From positions 562,879-626,878 of the forward strand of contig JAQFWX010000010.1 of NCBI GenBank assembly GCA_027605045.1: a DNA stretch of 64,000 nucleotides, written 5' to 3'. The position numbers and the translations under genes are program-made. Of this stretch, positions 38,111 to 50,987 are shown piece after piece (position 1 is the first letter of the stretch; each line of letters begins with the position of its first letter). A model generated the notes under the pieces. That model made no database searches, was not told the origin of the DNA, and saw only the letters and a program-made list of their open reading frames with translations. Source of the DNA: Phallus indusiatus (lineage: Eukaryota; Basidiomycota; Agaricomycetes; Phallales; Phallaceae).

Positions 38111-39373
38111 CCAAAAGCAATGGATCACTGCTAACGGCGACTCGGACAGGGTAGTAATACCTGTGAGTACCTATTACACCGCATATCGAAAAACATTGGC
38201 TAATATGGAGCGCATGCATTGTATTGTTTTACCCGGGTAAAACTTATGCTTATATCAATATATCAGAAGGAGCTTTGTGTAAAGGATCCATCGTTTGCAT
38301 TCCTCGCCTCATTTATGTACACGGCATTGTTTAAGTTGTATTACGCAAAGACTTGGCAGCCATACGTTTGAACCTCTAAAGTATTGATTCGTCTTCACGG
38401 TAATCGAAGAGATGAAGTAGTTACTGCCACCGGTGTAATGGCGGGTATCGCACGGGCAGAATAAATTGAGAACAGGTATAAGGCCTACATACGTCTCTTC
38501 ACTCCCTTGCAGTACATTACCGGCAGTATCTGTATTGTAGGGAATACTACGGCCATTATTATGTCCGTGTCGAGAATACGGATTATATTTCAATCAAACA
38601 TTTATTTCTTGCTGCCGTTTTCATCCGTTCTCTGTGCCTCAGCTATGCTCTCACCTCTTGGACCTGCTTGTCAAAACATTGAATTGACACGTCATCTGGA
38701 CAGGTTATGAGAGGTGTATTCTGGCGTCTACTTCAATTCCGCTTCAACTTGGTCTCATGTCAGGCGTCGGTACCATCGTCGCGTATTTTTCCGTTTCATG
38801 CTCGCAGTACGGAGTTATGCCGTTATGAGCAAAGTTGAGTACTACATACGACGCCTGTTGAATGGGCGCCTTTTGAGCTCTTGAAGGACGAGCAGAAATT
38901 GACAGGGTTTTTCCGAAAGAAAGATAGGAGAAGGGCATCTGAAGTTCCCCATTGTTCTTCCTCTTTCAGCTTTGTTTTTTTGGCTCTCGAAGTTCAATTT
39001 TTCTCCCAGTGGCGATAATGCGAGCGGAACTTGAGCAAAGCTTCAAACTCAAGATTTTTGGATTCATTCATCGAATTCCATAAACAGTGCTCCGTCAGAG
39101 TGAATGCCATCTAGATCCGTACAAGTGGCATGCGCAAACCGTAGACATCCAAGAGCCATCAACCCAGGAGCGTCATCGTTATTGGAAACAATTTGGATCT
39201 AATGAATTTTTAAGTTGCGACGCTCCGGGACAGTGTTCTAAGACGGTCTGGGAAAACGCCGGACTGTGACATGAAATATTGACGCTTATGGACTGTCGCC
39301 AGACGCTCAAGGACACGCGTGTGACACGTGACATGTGACACTGTTCTATTATGCCATGCCCACCATCATGTGC

Positions 39374-39421
39374 CCCATCTTGTGAACCATCTTGTGTCCC
39401 ATCTTGTGTCCCATCTTGTGT
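39374..39421 (+). repeat. 12-bp minisatellite, four units
   Basis: Four adjacent copies of a 12-bp unit, CCCATCTTGTGT. The first unit ends GTGA and the second starts ACC; the other two are perfect. Confidence 0.85.
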
Positions 39422-39772
39422 CTCCCTCTCTTCCTTCCAATACTTTCCTCAGCAGTAGTGATTTCTATATCTATCATTAGCGATTCCGAGATCATACTCT
39501 ATACTCCTGCGGTTCCGTGACGCCAGTACACCGGAGCGGAGCAATGTTGGAGCGATGGTAGTCTTAACAATGGTACTGTGACCTTCTGCTATCTTATTAC
39601 AGAGGAAACTGACGTACCAGACGTTACGGATCGAGCACTAGACAAGAATAGAACTCGCGCCTGACTGACGATCAGATGTTGAATGCGCTTCTCAATACGA
39701 TCACGAGTGTATACACCCCGCGAATTAACCCCTTTAATTCGCCCATTCGCTTCTGTGAAGAGCTTGGAAGCA

Positions 39773-39778
39773 TATAAA
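39773..39778 (+). promoter_or_regulatory. TATA box of the BNR-repeat gene
   Basis: TATAAA in GCATATAAAGGG, about 55 bases before the ATG at 39832. Confidence 0.5.
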
Positions 39779-39831
39779 GGGTTGAAAGTTATCATGTTTT
39801 GAGACAAGTCTGCCTCCTGGACTAAATATCC

Positions 39832-41057
39832 ATGCTTCTCAGCGCAACGCTACTCACCCTCCTGCTCCCGCTCACCCTCGCTGCGTCTCCATCTTTAATC
39901 ACGCCGGACTTTACCAATGTGACCGTCTTCGCTCCACCCACCAACTGGACCTCTAAGAGCACTTCCTATGCACGCACTGTGGTTCTCCGTCATGACTGCT
40001 CCAACACCATCCTCACTTCTTTTGTTGATTCTCCCCCGGGCGAACCCTACTTGCCCGTTTTCCAATCAAATGACCAAGGCGAGACATGGACTGAACTTTC
40101 TCGCATATACTTCAGCGCAAAGAACTACACCGGTGGCAGGATCATGCAACCTTTTCTTTACGAGCTGCCTGAGACAGTGGGCGAGTTCCCCGCTGGCACC
40201 ATCCTGGCCTCCGGAAACGGTATTCCTGGCGACTTCAGCAGCACGAACATTGAGCTGCACGCTTCCACTGACAAAGGGTATGTGCTCCTCGTCTCTATGC
40301 CCCTCTCATGCTAATACGACAAAGCACAACTTGGCAATTCGTGTCCCTAGTCGCTACCGGTACAGCACCCAATACCACAAATGGCGCCACTCCAATCTGG
40401 GAACCTTTCATCCTCTATCACGATGGTGAATTAGGTGTCTTCTATTCGGACCAGCGGGACCCCTTGCACGGTCAGAAACTTGCACACCAACAGTCCCGTG
40501 ATCTGGTGAACTGGGGGCCTGTTATCAACGATGTTGCCATGTCCAACTACACGCTTCGTCCAGGTATGACAACCATTGCGCAGATCGGCGAGGGCGAGAA
40601 GGCGAAATTCATGCTCAGCTATGAGCTCGGTATGGCCCCAGGACCCGTTGACTACGCGGTGGGCTACAGGATTAGCGACTCTCCCTTCACCTTTGGCAGC
40701 GCTTCGGACATGCAGCTTGTGGCTACTGATGGGACCGTCCCTGCGGCAGGCCCATATACTATCTGGACCCCTGTCGGTGGTCCACAAGGCACAATCGCGG
40801 TCTCTGACTCCTCATATGCGCAAGTCTTCACGAACACGGCCGGTGGCGATCCTAACAAGTGGATTAAGCAAGGAGTAGCGAAGGACCAGGGGATTAGTTA
40901 TACGAGGAGTTTGACATTATTACCTGATACACAGGGGAAGAAGGTGCTGTTTTCAAATGGCGGTTTTTATGGATTGCGTCAGGCAACCGTTACGGCGGGT
41001 CAGTGGGTTGTCCCAGGGGATGCGGTGATGGATGCGGAATGTATTCCGGGAAACTAA
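39832..41057 (+). CDS. Secreted BNR/Asp-box beta-propeller protein (sialidase-like fold, possible GH93-type glycosidase)
   Basis: Two exons (39832-40277 and 40325-41057, GT-AG) give 392 residues. A clear signal peptide (MLLSATLLTLLLPLTLAA) points to secretion. Two Asp-box motifs, SNDQGETW (~79-86) and STDKGTTW (~145-152, completed across the intron), mark a sialidase-type beta-propeller. Further family-like features are WEPFILYHDGELGVFYSDQRD, DLVNWGP and several N-glycosylation sites (NVT, NWT, NYT). Length and secretion suit fungal propeller glycosidases such as exo-arabinanases (GH93), but assignment to a particular GH family is inference, and a non-catalytic propeller is possible. No lesion was seen. 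GC content is higher than in the surrounding DNA. Confidence 0.8.
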
Positions 41058-41552
41058 GTGATGAGGAAGCGAGAGATATTTTTGCACTTCATAATGTTAG
41101 GACTATGAACTCTCTTATCATTTGAAGAAAATATTACACCGCGTTCTCCCCTATCTCGTCTCCTTGTCTAGTTATGAATATATGATAGACTCTTAACAAT
41201 TGTGATCTTTCTAGTTTGTTCACACTTCCGTGCTCTTTTCTTGACACTCTGAATACATTCTTTTCCGCTCATTTATTTTGATATGGGTCAGGATGCATTC
41301 CAAGAACAGCCTTACAATATATTTGATATACGCATACTTAGGTCATTTGAAGGTATATTTGGCTAAAGTCTGGGGAGCGCGACACTCCTGAAAACACTGA
41401 TTAAGAAATTGTCTGAAAGGCTGTTGGTAAACAGCCTCACTAATCAGACGTAATGGACAGCATAACAATATCTTCGTTGCGAGAAATAAATATCGTGGGT
41501 GGAATAAATAGATACCTTCGTTGCGAGAAATAAGAAGTGAGGTGCATCCGAG

Positions 41553-41640
41553 GAATGGGTAATTTAGGAAGATGTTGATGGGAAAACATGTTAATTGCTG
41601 ACGTTGGATATGGGGCATTACTTTGTAACGTTTTATATAA
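41553..41640 (-). pseudogene. Duplicated 5' fragment of the carnitine acetyltransferase gene
   Basis: Minus-strand sequence reads NMFSHQHLPKLPIPRM, matching NMFSHQHLLPKLPIPPI at the start of the gene at 20124-22998. The match continues upstream into its 5' UTR (CCATATCCAACGTCAGC-type sequence). A three-base deletion removes one Leu, the initiator ATG-Ser region has diverged, and similarity stops after about 90 bp. It is a gene fragment, not a gene. Confidence 0.75.
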
Positions 41641-41659
41641 CAGGAAAACAACTTGGCGC

Positions 41660-42460
41660 TCAGATCGACCACGATCTTCAGCGAGCGTATTATTGTCGTG
41701 CTCCATTGGTTTTAATTGTGATCGGGACACGTCGAAACCCAACTGTCAGCCAAATTCCCTTTGCATCGTCGACAATCATTCGACGTTCAGCAGCACAATC
41801 AGACTCCAACTCTGAAACGGTTTTGAATAGCATGAAAAATAGCGAAACAAGATATGCCCTACCACATATGAATGATATCTTTTCGAAAGGAACGAAGATG
41901 CGCAACAGAGCGAGTTGGTCTATCTCCTTAGTACCGAAGGCCATACGACGCAGATGGCATAACGAGACCGGCTAGCGAAAGGTCAGATTACTAGCCCCCA
42001 TTATCCTAGTTCACAAAGTCTGGGTCCGCACAACGCCAACTGAAGACAATCTCGTCTCCGCGAGGGGCAGATGCGTTTGCAGCACGTAATGAACTAGACG
42101 TTTTTTTGAAGAACATTAGCAGCTTGCTTAAATTTTGTGAGACTGAAGACAAGCAATCCCCTCACGTAGTCATACAACCTTCGAGAGCTGCGCAGTAGTG
42201 TGAAGAGCAGCGTTCTAGACTCTACAATTTATAAGGAGTATCTCAAGACTGGGCTTAGGTATAATATAACTGAGAAACAAGCGTGGATTAGAGATAATGC
42301 AATCACATTAAAGAACATATACCATTGGCATATGAACTCCAGAGGAAACTCGTAGGCGGCAGAAAGATCAACGCGTCTCGGAAGAAAGCGTCGTGTCACT
42401 TTGTTGTCACAATAGCCGCCAATCAATTGTTTCTTTGAGCGTAGGTTCCACCCTGTTCCA
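41660..42460 (+). repeat. Diverged dispersed repeat, copy 2 of 2
   Basis: Same orientation and order of shared words as 35950-36660. It begins right next to the carnitine acetyltransferase fragment. Confidence 0.65.
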
Positions 42461-43614
42461 CCACTTTGAGAATAGACCTGCGTCTCAAAACTTCTTTTCT
42501 CGATAAAAGACGCGTAACAAATAAATAACTCGCTACAAGGTACGCCCAGGTTGTGTTCGCGAATCAATAGGTTATCTTCATGATTTCGACAGGGCGACCG
42601 CCGACGTTTAATCGTCGTTATCCTATGGCACATTCAGACACAGCCTTAACCAGTTTGGCACGCGAAGTGAGGTCCACATCGATATTCCGTTCTTTTGTTC
42701 CTTTATCTACTTGCTTTCAAATTCAAGTAGGGACACAGTACTTTGTAGGATGTCCTGAATCCCGCAAAACGAAATGATTGCGATCAAGACAAGAAAGAAG
42801 CGATCGCGTCAATGAGGAGATTTGTGACTAATTGTAGGTTTCGAGAAATTTCTGAGCAATTGCGTTAGAAATTGCCAAGTTGGGAAGGGCTACGAGACGA
42901 AACGGGGTTCTCTGGTTCTGTTCGTATATTTAGTCCGCACTGTATTCCTCACTTAGAAGACGATAAGTGATTGGGCCAAGAAAGAAGGCTATCACGAACG
43001 GAACTCATAGAAGGTAAACTCGACTCTTTTTGCTCCGGCACAAACACGAGAAGACAAGCCGAGAAGACAAACCGAGTTGAAGTGAAGAAATGATATCAGT
43101 GTGCATCATTTAACAAATAAGGAACAGTATCCCAGTGGACTGACCGTAGCCTTTTGGTTATTCGGTGTGGATGTGGCAGTGTCGGTAACAGTCGTCGCTT
43201 CTGGGCTGTATGTAGCCAGACGAGCATACCTGCGAGTTCAACAGACGTGGCAAGATTGCGAAGCTGAAGAATATAGTTTCTTTTCCAGCGTTTCATTTTC
43301 GGTAAGCGCTTCTTCAGACTCTGCGTCGTTTTTTGTTCCAGAGAACATCCGTCACTTCAGTAATGATAAAGAATGAGGCGAGTGTCACCCAGGTCCCCCT
43401 TCGTCGTGAACTTGCTAGACTACGTTATTACCGACTCACTGGATGATTGAATTTAATAAGACAGGTTTTGAAGCGGAGATTCCTTTCAGGGCTTGAAACA
43501 CCGTTTATATTAATCTAATCTAGTGATTGTGCAGGATACGGATTTTCAAGTAATTCTGAATACAGAGCGATACATTGTTCCTCGCCCTTCCAATCAACAA
43601 CATCGGTCTTGACG

Positions 43615-45264
43615 TCAATTTCGCGCAAAGTAGTAATTAATAAACTTTCCAAATTCCGGATATTTACGATGTTTGTGCAATAATCCTCTGTCTAACTTCA
43701 AAACTTTTTTCCGAATCCACGGGATTATATCCAATAGAATCTCCATTGGTAATCTCACATGTTGGCCTAAAATAAGCGTCTCAAGTTTTGGACCGCTGCG
43801 CGGTGTATTAAAAGTTTCTCCTTCGTCGAAGGACGTCCATTCTATCTTTAAAACTTGGAGGCAGGGAAACCAATCGCAAAATTTGGGTGACGTGAGAATT
43901 TTCCAAGCATGACCAATCAATGTGAGGTGCACTATGCGTGGCACTTCACTTATAAGCCTGAAAATTGGAAATTCTTCAACGGGGAGATTTTTTGTAGACA
44001 TATGACCAGAGATACGAAGTGACGAATCTGTGGGGAAGCCGAAGCTGAGCTCGCGTTTGGGTGCGGACATAATATCGAAATAGTCGCCGTCCCTCCAGTT
44101 TATGGATAGATAAGAGTGACTTGAAAAGTGTGAGAATATTTCAGATCGAACGGAGTCAAAAACATTGCAAGATGAAAATATCCGGCTTTTGCAAATCAGC
44201 TGAAATTGAGATAAACGGGTTGAGGGTCCAACGTGCCCAGAAATTTCTTGAATATAATCACAGCTCCATGACTCCAGTATGACTCGTTCGAGATTTGGTA
44301 AATGCAATAATCTGTCGTCTGGCGCGCTTGTAGGATAAGTTGGAACATCGAGCTGTTCTTCGAACTTTGGGTCGTTAATGAGGAGTTCTTTTAAAAGAGG
44401 GCAGCTTGACAAGAAGGTCAAAAAAGTAAAAAGAGAAGGAAGTTCTGTGGAATGGAGTTTGATGTATGTTAAATTGGGATGTGGGTGCTCAAACCAGGGC
44501 CAGTTTATATCCGAGAGACTGAGTCCTCGTATGGAACAGACGTTGATTTGAAAGAAATCTTTTAAGGAAGGAAGAGGACTATTTCTGTATCTGTCGAAAC
44601 CGATGTCCAAATACCGCAAGGGTAGAACTTGAAGCGATGGCGTCCCAGAGGCATTGAGTACATCCCGGATTAAGTTGGATTGGGAAGAATGAAAACGGAG
44701 AGTCAATGAGCATAAACGGGGTAGAATTGACTTGTTACAAGATTTGAGGTACTTGAAACTCGTCGGTGTGTTGGAACTACGGGGGGCTCCCGAAGTGGAT
44801 GAGGGCACTGGCATGTTGCACGACATTGTCAAAGCAGTATTACCAGATCGATTGAGGAATAAATCGATGATTGAAGGAGATCGGTCAGGATCAACAAATG
44901 CCCATAGAACTGGCCATTCCAGTGCGAAATCCCTCCAACGACGACAAACGTGCGAGATTCTCAAGACGGTCACTTCGGGTCCAGGAATGGAGGACGGATC
45001 GTAAGCCGCAAAGGCAAAAATATTATAAAGTACACACGGAACCAATCGGTTTACTGCGAGTTTAGAATTGTGGATGCGTTGAAGCTCTAAGATGATCGAT
45101 TCAAGTTTCTTTTTTGTCTCCAAGACGTCGCTCAGAGTCAACTCGCTCGAGTTTGTTCTGGTTGTAACTCAATATCCTTTGCGCCTTTTTCGAAACGAGA
45201 CTTACCTCAATCCATTATGAATACTGGCAAGTTGTGCTATCACTGCGTTATGGTATTGTCCCAT
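43615..45264 (-). CDS. F-box/LRR-like protein (intact paralogue)
   Basis: Two exons (45264-45206, MGQYHNAVIAQLASIHNGLR; and 45157-43615) join in phase to 533 residues. The F-box-like part (LVPCVLYNIFAFAAYD, LRISHVCRRWRDFALEWPVLW) is followed by leucine-rich irregular repeats (LRYLDIGFDRYR, LKELLINDPKF, LERVILESW, IVHLTLIGHAWKIL). This is the architecture of the large basidiomycete F-box family predicted to feed substrates to SCF ubiquitin ligases. Its substrate is unknown. It is the closest relative in the window of the frameshifted copy at 17809-19488 and serves as its reference: they share the first-intron position and the RTNS start of exon 2. No lesion was seen. Confidence 0.82.
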
Positions 45265-47451
45265 CAAGAAATCGATTTGATCCCTGGGTGACGCAACTTG
45301 GACGCAACCCTAACGTTGACTCTGGCAAGTCCCGGTTCGGGTGATGAAACGGTGTGACTTTGTGACTTTGTAGTGCACTCAGCTTCCGTCAATGGCTAGT
45401 ACTACCTCAGCCATGCTGCCAAATATCAAAATCGTCTGCTTGTTCTTTCGCCGTTTCGCGTATACTTGGTGCCCACTCTGGCTTTTCAATGAAGTGAAAC
45501 ACGCAGATGTAACGATACATCGGACGAATAACGTCTAAAAACGAATAATCATTTTGGAAGCTTTTTTCGCTAGTCGACTTTTAGTGGGGGCGAAATCATC
45601 AAATAATTGGGTTGGTCATCAATGAACGGACAATCTATTCTTGCCATAGGCTATTATCGCCATGTCATACGGCTATGCCATCAGTGCATGACATATTCTG
45701 AGCACGAGCCGGCATGGGGAGTAATCGGGAGAGCTGACATGGACATCTTAGCCTCGAGAGTTGGACCAGGCTATTGACATCTCTGGGTAGATTCTTTCGT
45801 CATACTTATGCAGCTTTTGCTGACCCTCTACTCCAGTTCGACTCTATACACTGTTTCCGATTCGACATGCCTCTATTGTCGCCTGTGGTGGGAAGATGAC
45901 CTGGGATGACGCAAACGCATTGAGTGTTTTCATATGGAGTCGATGGTAGGTGTATCAGAGTCTTATCATGGACCATATCTTTACGTATTATTTTTCAGCG
46001 CACTCACATGGAGAATATTAGACGCAATAAATATACTTCGAGCGAAGAGCGTGATCCCACCAAACGTCCCCACCTTACTTTGCACTGGGAAAAGTTCGCC
46101 TTGGTCATGGTTTATGGCAGAAAGCAGCTGGAAACAAGGACCAAGCGATCATGCTTCGATTTTTGGCGAACGATTTCCAGGAGGACCGTCGGAAGATCGC
46201 TGCATTGAAAAATGCGTTGAGCAAACAGCGGTTCGGTGAGAAAGTCTTTTTTTGGAACTCGCACTGCAGGAACTTTGTATTTGCAGTTCGAGTATTAGTG
46301 GTAAGTGATTATGGAGGATATTTCTGGTATTTTCCCCTTCTTTCTTGCGGGTTCTCATCAACTTTGCAGACACCTTTGTCAGAACTTGTCAAAGATCTTA
46401 ACATTTCCGTACAAGATGTGAGCGAAAGGCTGTAATACGACGATTCGAGCCTGGCGCTGCTTTTCTCGCAGCTGAAAATCAAATTTTACAGGCTGCTAAG
46501 GGTGCTAGTGAAATATCCGAGCAGACCGAATTCAACAGATGGCTACAGTCTTTTGTCGTTTGGGTAAGCACGTGGTTTTATCTGTTTGGTATTATTATCT
46601 TTGGCGGTTGTTAAAAACAGATTCGTAAGATGGTACGCATTTGTCGTTAGATTTAACAGCGTCGTGGTCATTCGAACGACCTACACTTCTCATCCGTTAC
46701 TCATCGACAGTAGAAAATGCACGAGATCTCTGTACGGGGAACAAGAACGGGGTTTCTGTAATGTCAATGTTGAAGTGAGAGCAAATCCTTATCTTCTTGT
46801 GGTTTCTGTTAGGAGAGAGAGTTGACACTGACGAGCTGAATTGACAGATGTGTTGAATCCGAGTCCGAGCTATGTTAAGGTGCAGCTGGTTCATTAGTTC
46901 CCGATATCATCTACATCATTGCACTTTTTCCTCATCCTACTCCGATAATTAACCTAAACATTAACGCCGTTCGTAGATATTCAAATACTTCTAACGAACA
47001 TCCATATCCGATTGGGTCATGGTGGTGGTGGTAACAGTGTTTTGCAGCAGGTCGAGTGGGGTTTGTGGATGTGTTGATTGGTGTTCGAATTCGGAGAGTG
47101 ATCGGAAGCAGCCTGTGAGTATATTTAGAAAAACTTGAAAGGGATGTACAGGGACGTACGTTGATTTTAGACAGTATTCTCTGCGCCGTATAATTCTAGC
47201 GATGATGAACGCGTGCTTCACGAATAAAAACTAGACACACCATATGGCATTCTACAGGTGTATTGGCCGGTGCAGAACTTCGACGTGTGGACGAGCAAAA
47301 GTTAGGATAGTCGTGACATCGGTGACATCGGTAACGCGATTACACCGGGTGACATACCGTGTTCTTCTCTATCTCTCATACTATATATATAATAAGTGCT
47401 AATGCCAGCGACTCTGTCGCTCTGCAGCAGCTTCAGTCTGTGTTCTCCACC
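45265..47451. other. Mostly unassigned; possible gene fragments at about 46.0-46.6 kb
   Basis: Around 46150-46560 (+) there are protein-like pieces (MLRFLANDFQEDRRKIAAL, TPLSELVKDLNISVQD, AENQILQAAKGASEISEQTE) with plausible splice sites between them. The frame could not be kept through all junctions and no family is recognised. It may be a decayed or wrongly assembled gene. The right end holds the ceramidase promoter. Confidence 0.3.
47382..47392 (+). promoter_or_regulatory. Putative TATA box of the ceramidase gene
   Basis: TATATATATAA about 60-70 bases upstream of the ATG at 47452. Confidence 0.45.
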
Positions 47452-50400
47452 ATGGGCTATCTCACCGGCCGCACTCTGTTCTGCTTGACCTCGTTTGTCG
47501 CAACTCTCGCCTCGTTCCAGTCAGTCTGGGGCCAGTCTCAATCCCAGCCCCAGCCAGCCAATGAGTATCTCATCGGGTTGGGTGCGTAATTGTCCCATTG
47601 CATTTTCATTTCATCTACCCTTTCCTCAACCGCTCATTCTAGGTATCGCTGATATTACTGGGTTCGTTGTTTTCCTCATTTAATCTTGCCTGCTCTCATC
47701 ATTGTTTACCCCAAAAGCCCCGTCGTAGAAACCAATATGATGGTACGTACCTATATCCCGCCCTCCCTCATCTTCTTCAGTCATAGACAATCTTCTGTAG
47801 GGTTACGCCAATCTCGCACAAACAGACACCGGTCTCTACATGCGCCAACGTGCTCGCGCAGCCATCATCGCAGAACAATCAAACCCCCAAAACATTATTT
47901 TGTTTTTAAATCTTGATACCGCAATGGGCGATTCGGGAATCCGCAGGGCTATTGTAGCCGCGCTCCAGCAACAATTTCCCGGCGTCTATTCAGATGCCAA
48001 TGTTGCCGTTGTCGGGACTCACCAGCATTCTGGCCCTGGTGGTTATTTGGAAAATCTTCTTCCGCAAATTACCAGTCTGGGGTTCGTTAATGTGAGCCCC
48101 GTTCTTTTTCTTTTATTGAGAGATAGCTTTTTGTTCTTACATATAACCACTGTGTAGGAAACATTCCAGGCTATCGTCACTGGTACTGATTCCCTTGTTT
48201 CACGAGATCACATCTGATTTTTTTTTCGAGGAAAGGTTCCGTGAATGCTGTCGTTAGAGCACAAAATAATCTATCCCCCGGACTCATAACACTCGGCAAT
48301 ACGGTATGTTCGTTTCACGTAGTCATAATCTCGTATTCTCACAATCCAAAGACCGTCCTAAACGCAAGCATAAATCGAAGTCCCTCCGCATACCTCAATA
48401 ACCCAGCCGAAGAACGTGCTCGGTATCAATTCGATACAGATAAAGATCTTACTCTCATGCGGTTCGACGATCCAACGGGCAGTCCAAGAGGGTTTTTGTC
48501 TTTTTTTGCAGTTCATGGAACTAGTCTTTATAATGTCTGTCCATTTTTGCGAAAATTAAGGCTAGAGAGCAAACTAATCTTGGTATATATTTGATAGAAC
48601 AATACCTTGGTGAGTGGTGATAATAAAGGAATGGCAGCGTATCTGGCAGAACATGCTGCCGAACCTGATTCTATGCCTGGCGAAACTGAGTTTGTCGCCA
48701 TTTTTTCTCAATGTGAGGTTTTGAAATTTCTTTTTTCTATATATTACTTTCTTAGACAATTGATTGGCAGCTAACGTCGGTGACACGAGGTAAAAAATTT
48801 CAACGACTGGAAATTCATTCAAAGTACTTACTACAACTACTATTATTTTACTTCTTTTTAAAGTCCAAATACGTAAGTGGGTTACACAGTTTTTTTTTTC
48901 GGGATACTCACATGAAAACCGTAATTATTTAAGGGAAGGTGCTTTCTGTGAAAGTCCAGGCGAACCATGGGATGGACAGGAATGTACATTCAACACCTCA
49001 ACTTGCGGAGGCGCTTCAGCAGTAAACCCCTTTACAAAACGAATACAGCTACCACCATTCTCAACGTATTAATTCAGGACTGTCATGGGCGAGGCCCCGG
49101 ATTCCGAGTTTCAGATTTCCTTTCTAATTATCTAATTGGGCTTGCGCACTATGAGGGTGCTCAAGCTGTTATGAATGGTAGTGATCGAGTTCCCGTTTCG
49201 GGAAGCGTTCGTTCAGTGCATCAATATGTAAACATGTAAGTTTTAAATCGGTTTTCTTCTTCCATTTATTGACGAACAAAAAAAACAAGGTCCAGTTACA
49301 CATTCACTTTGCCGAACGGGACTAACGTAACAACCTGTCCTGCTGCGTTAGGTATATATCTTGAAATTGAACGGCCATTTTTATGATTAATCTGACTTTC
49401 TGCTTAGGGTTTTCCTTTGCCGCTGGAACAACGTAAGTATATCCACAGAGTTTGATAAAAGGGAGAGATTAAATAACCTTTAACCTGAAGAGACGGACCC
49501 GGTCCTTTTGATTTTATTCAAGGCACAAATTCAAGTGATATGCTGTGAATTTTTTTTCTTCTTGTTCTGCGGTGTATATTGAGATTGGCATTCAGCAATC
49601 CGTTTTGGGAACTTGTTAAAGGAGCAATCACCCCTTCCCCTTCTCAAGCTCAAATCGATTGTCAGTTTCCTAAACCAATTCTATTGAACACGGTATGGTT
49701 TTCTCTCTTTCTTCTTATGTAGTTTTTTTTTTTTTTGGCTTAACTTGTGAGTCTGAAGGGGTTCGCGAACGAACCGTATCCATGGTCGCCCAGTGTTGTC
49801 AACATTCAAATGTTCCGTGTCGGACAACTGGTGATTCTTGTTATGCCTGGAGAGTTTACTACCATGTCCGGAAGACGAATCAGGTTTGTTCAAAAAGCTC
49901 TCGTTCAATTTCCTGTTGAATAGTCCGTTTTTTTTTCGTCCAGGGAAGCCATGCGGGCACAGCTGATTGCGGAAGGTGTACTCGATGAGAGAGCACACAT
50001 TGTTATCGCCGGTCCTGCTAATACTTACTCGCATTATGTACGTAAGACACTTCCTTTTTGTCTTCGTGAAACTGTAGAGGAGCGTGTGTTGATGGTTGCT
50101 CAATATACATAGATTACTACGCTTGAGGAGTACGCTGTTCAAAGGTACGAAGGAGCTTCAACGCTTTATGGACAATGTGCGTTTTGGTTTTTTTCTCTCT
50201 CACACTATCATTTGCATCTGAAAAATTCTGACCTTACGGTATTTTAGACACTCTTCAAGCATATATGGACATCTATAGCAAGCTGACTGGATATATTGCC
50301 GACGATAGTACACCGGGCGCTGTTCCGAATTCCGCCCCTGCGCCCCCGGATTTGACAATAGATGCTATTTCATTACAGGTATTATAAAAAAAAACGTCTC

Positions 50401-50987
50401 GCTTTAATGGTTTTTTTTCTCATTTTGATTCATTCTTTCTTTTCATGTAGGCGCCGGTTATCTTTGATGCTGCTCCGCTTGGTCAAGAGTTTGGCGATGT
50501 TGTAGTTGACGTCGTACAAGATGGGTCTTATGCTGTGAATGAGACGGTGTCTGTTCAGTTTGTGGGAGCTAATCCCAGGGTGAGTTCACCCGAACGATTT
50601 CTTATCGTTTTGAAAAGGCTCATTGAACCTGTTTTTAAGAACAATTTACGTCTTGAGGGCACGTTCTTAACGGTGGAGCAGTCAACCTCAGATGACAATG
50701 ACGGTGGTTGGACTGTAATTAGAACTGACTCTCATCCCTCGACGAGGTTTCAGTGGGTGCAGACAAGTACGTTGCTTGGCACTTCTGCTGTCACCGTAAA
50801 CTGGACGATCGGTATGTATTTTTTTTGTGTTCTTAATTATGTTACTTGCCATATTTATATACATCTATTTCTAGAGCCTGAAACTTCGCCAGGTTCATAT
50901 CGCATCCAGTACTTTGGAGATTCGAAACCATTGATTGGGTCAATTTCCAATTTTACAGGAACGTCCGGGGTGTTTACTGTGGCGTGA
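47452..50987 (+). CDS. Neutral (neutral/alkaline) ceramidase
   Basis: The enzyme hydrolyses ceramide to sphingosine and fatty acid, outside the cell or in the secretory path. The ATG at 47452 is in strong context (ACCATGG). A signal peptide (FCLTSFVATLASFQSVWG) follows. About a dozen short introns split motifs in family order: IADITG, NMMGYANLAQTDTGLYMRQR, GTHQHSGPGGYLENLLPQ (zinc His), SINRSPSAYLNNP, FFAVHGTSL (zinc His), NNTLVSGDNKGMAAYLAE, then NVGDT and SPN joined over an intron (the active-site Ser region), CESPGEPWDGQECTF, DCHGRGPGFRVSDF, SVVNIQMFRVGQLVILVMPG, and the C-terminal Ig-like domain ending SGVFTVA at 50985. Exons as short as 9 nt (~48866-48874) are needed. All hallmark residues are present. 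Several junctions are inferred. Confidence 0.88.

Larger units (their letters stand above)
38111..39831. other. Intergenic; holds a minisatellite
   Basis: No supported gene. Contains the 12-bp tandem array at 39374-39421 and, at the right edge, the promoter of the BNR-repeat gene. Confidence 0.45.
41058..43614. other. Intergenic with gene fragment and repeat
   Basis: No intact gene is supported. Contains a fragment of the carnitine acetyltransferase 5' end (41553-41640) and a dispersed repeat copy (about 41660-42460). A + strand open frame at 43101-43376 (91 aa, with one hydrophobic stretch) shows no recognisable domain. Confidence 0.45.
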
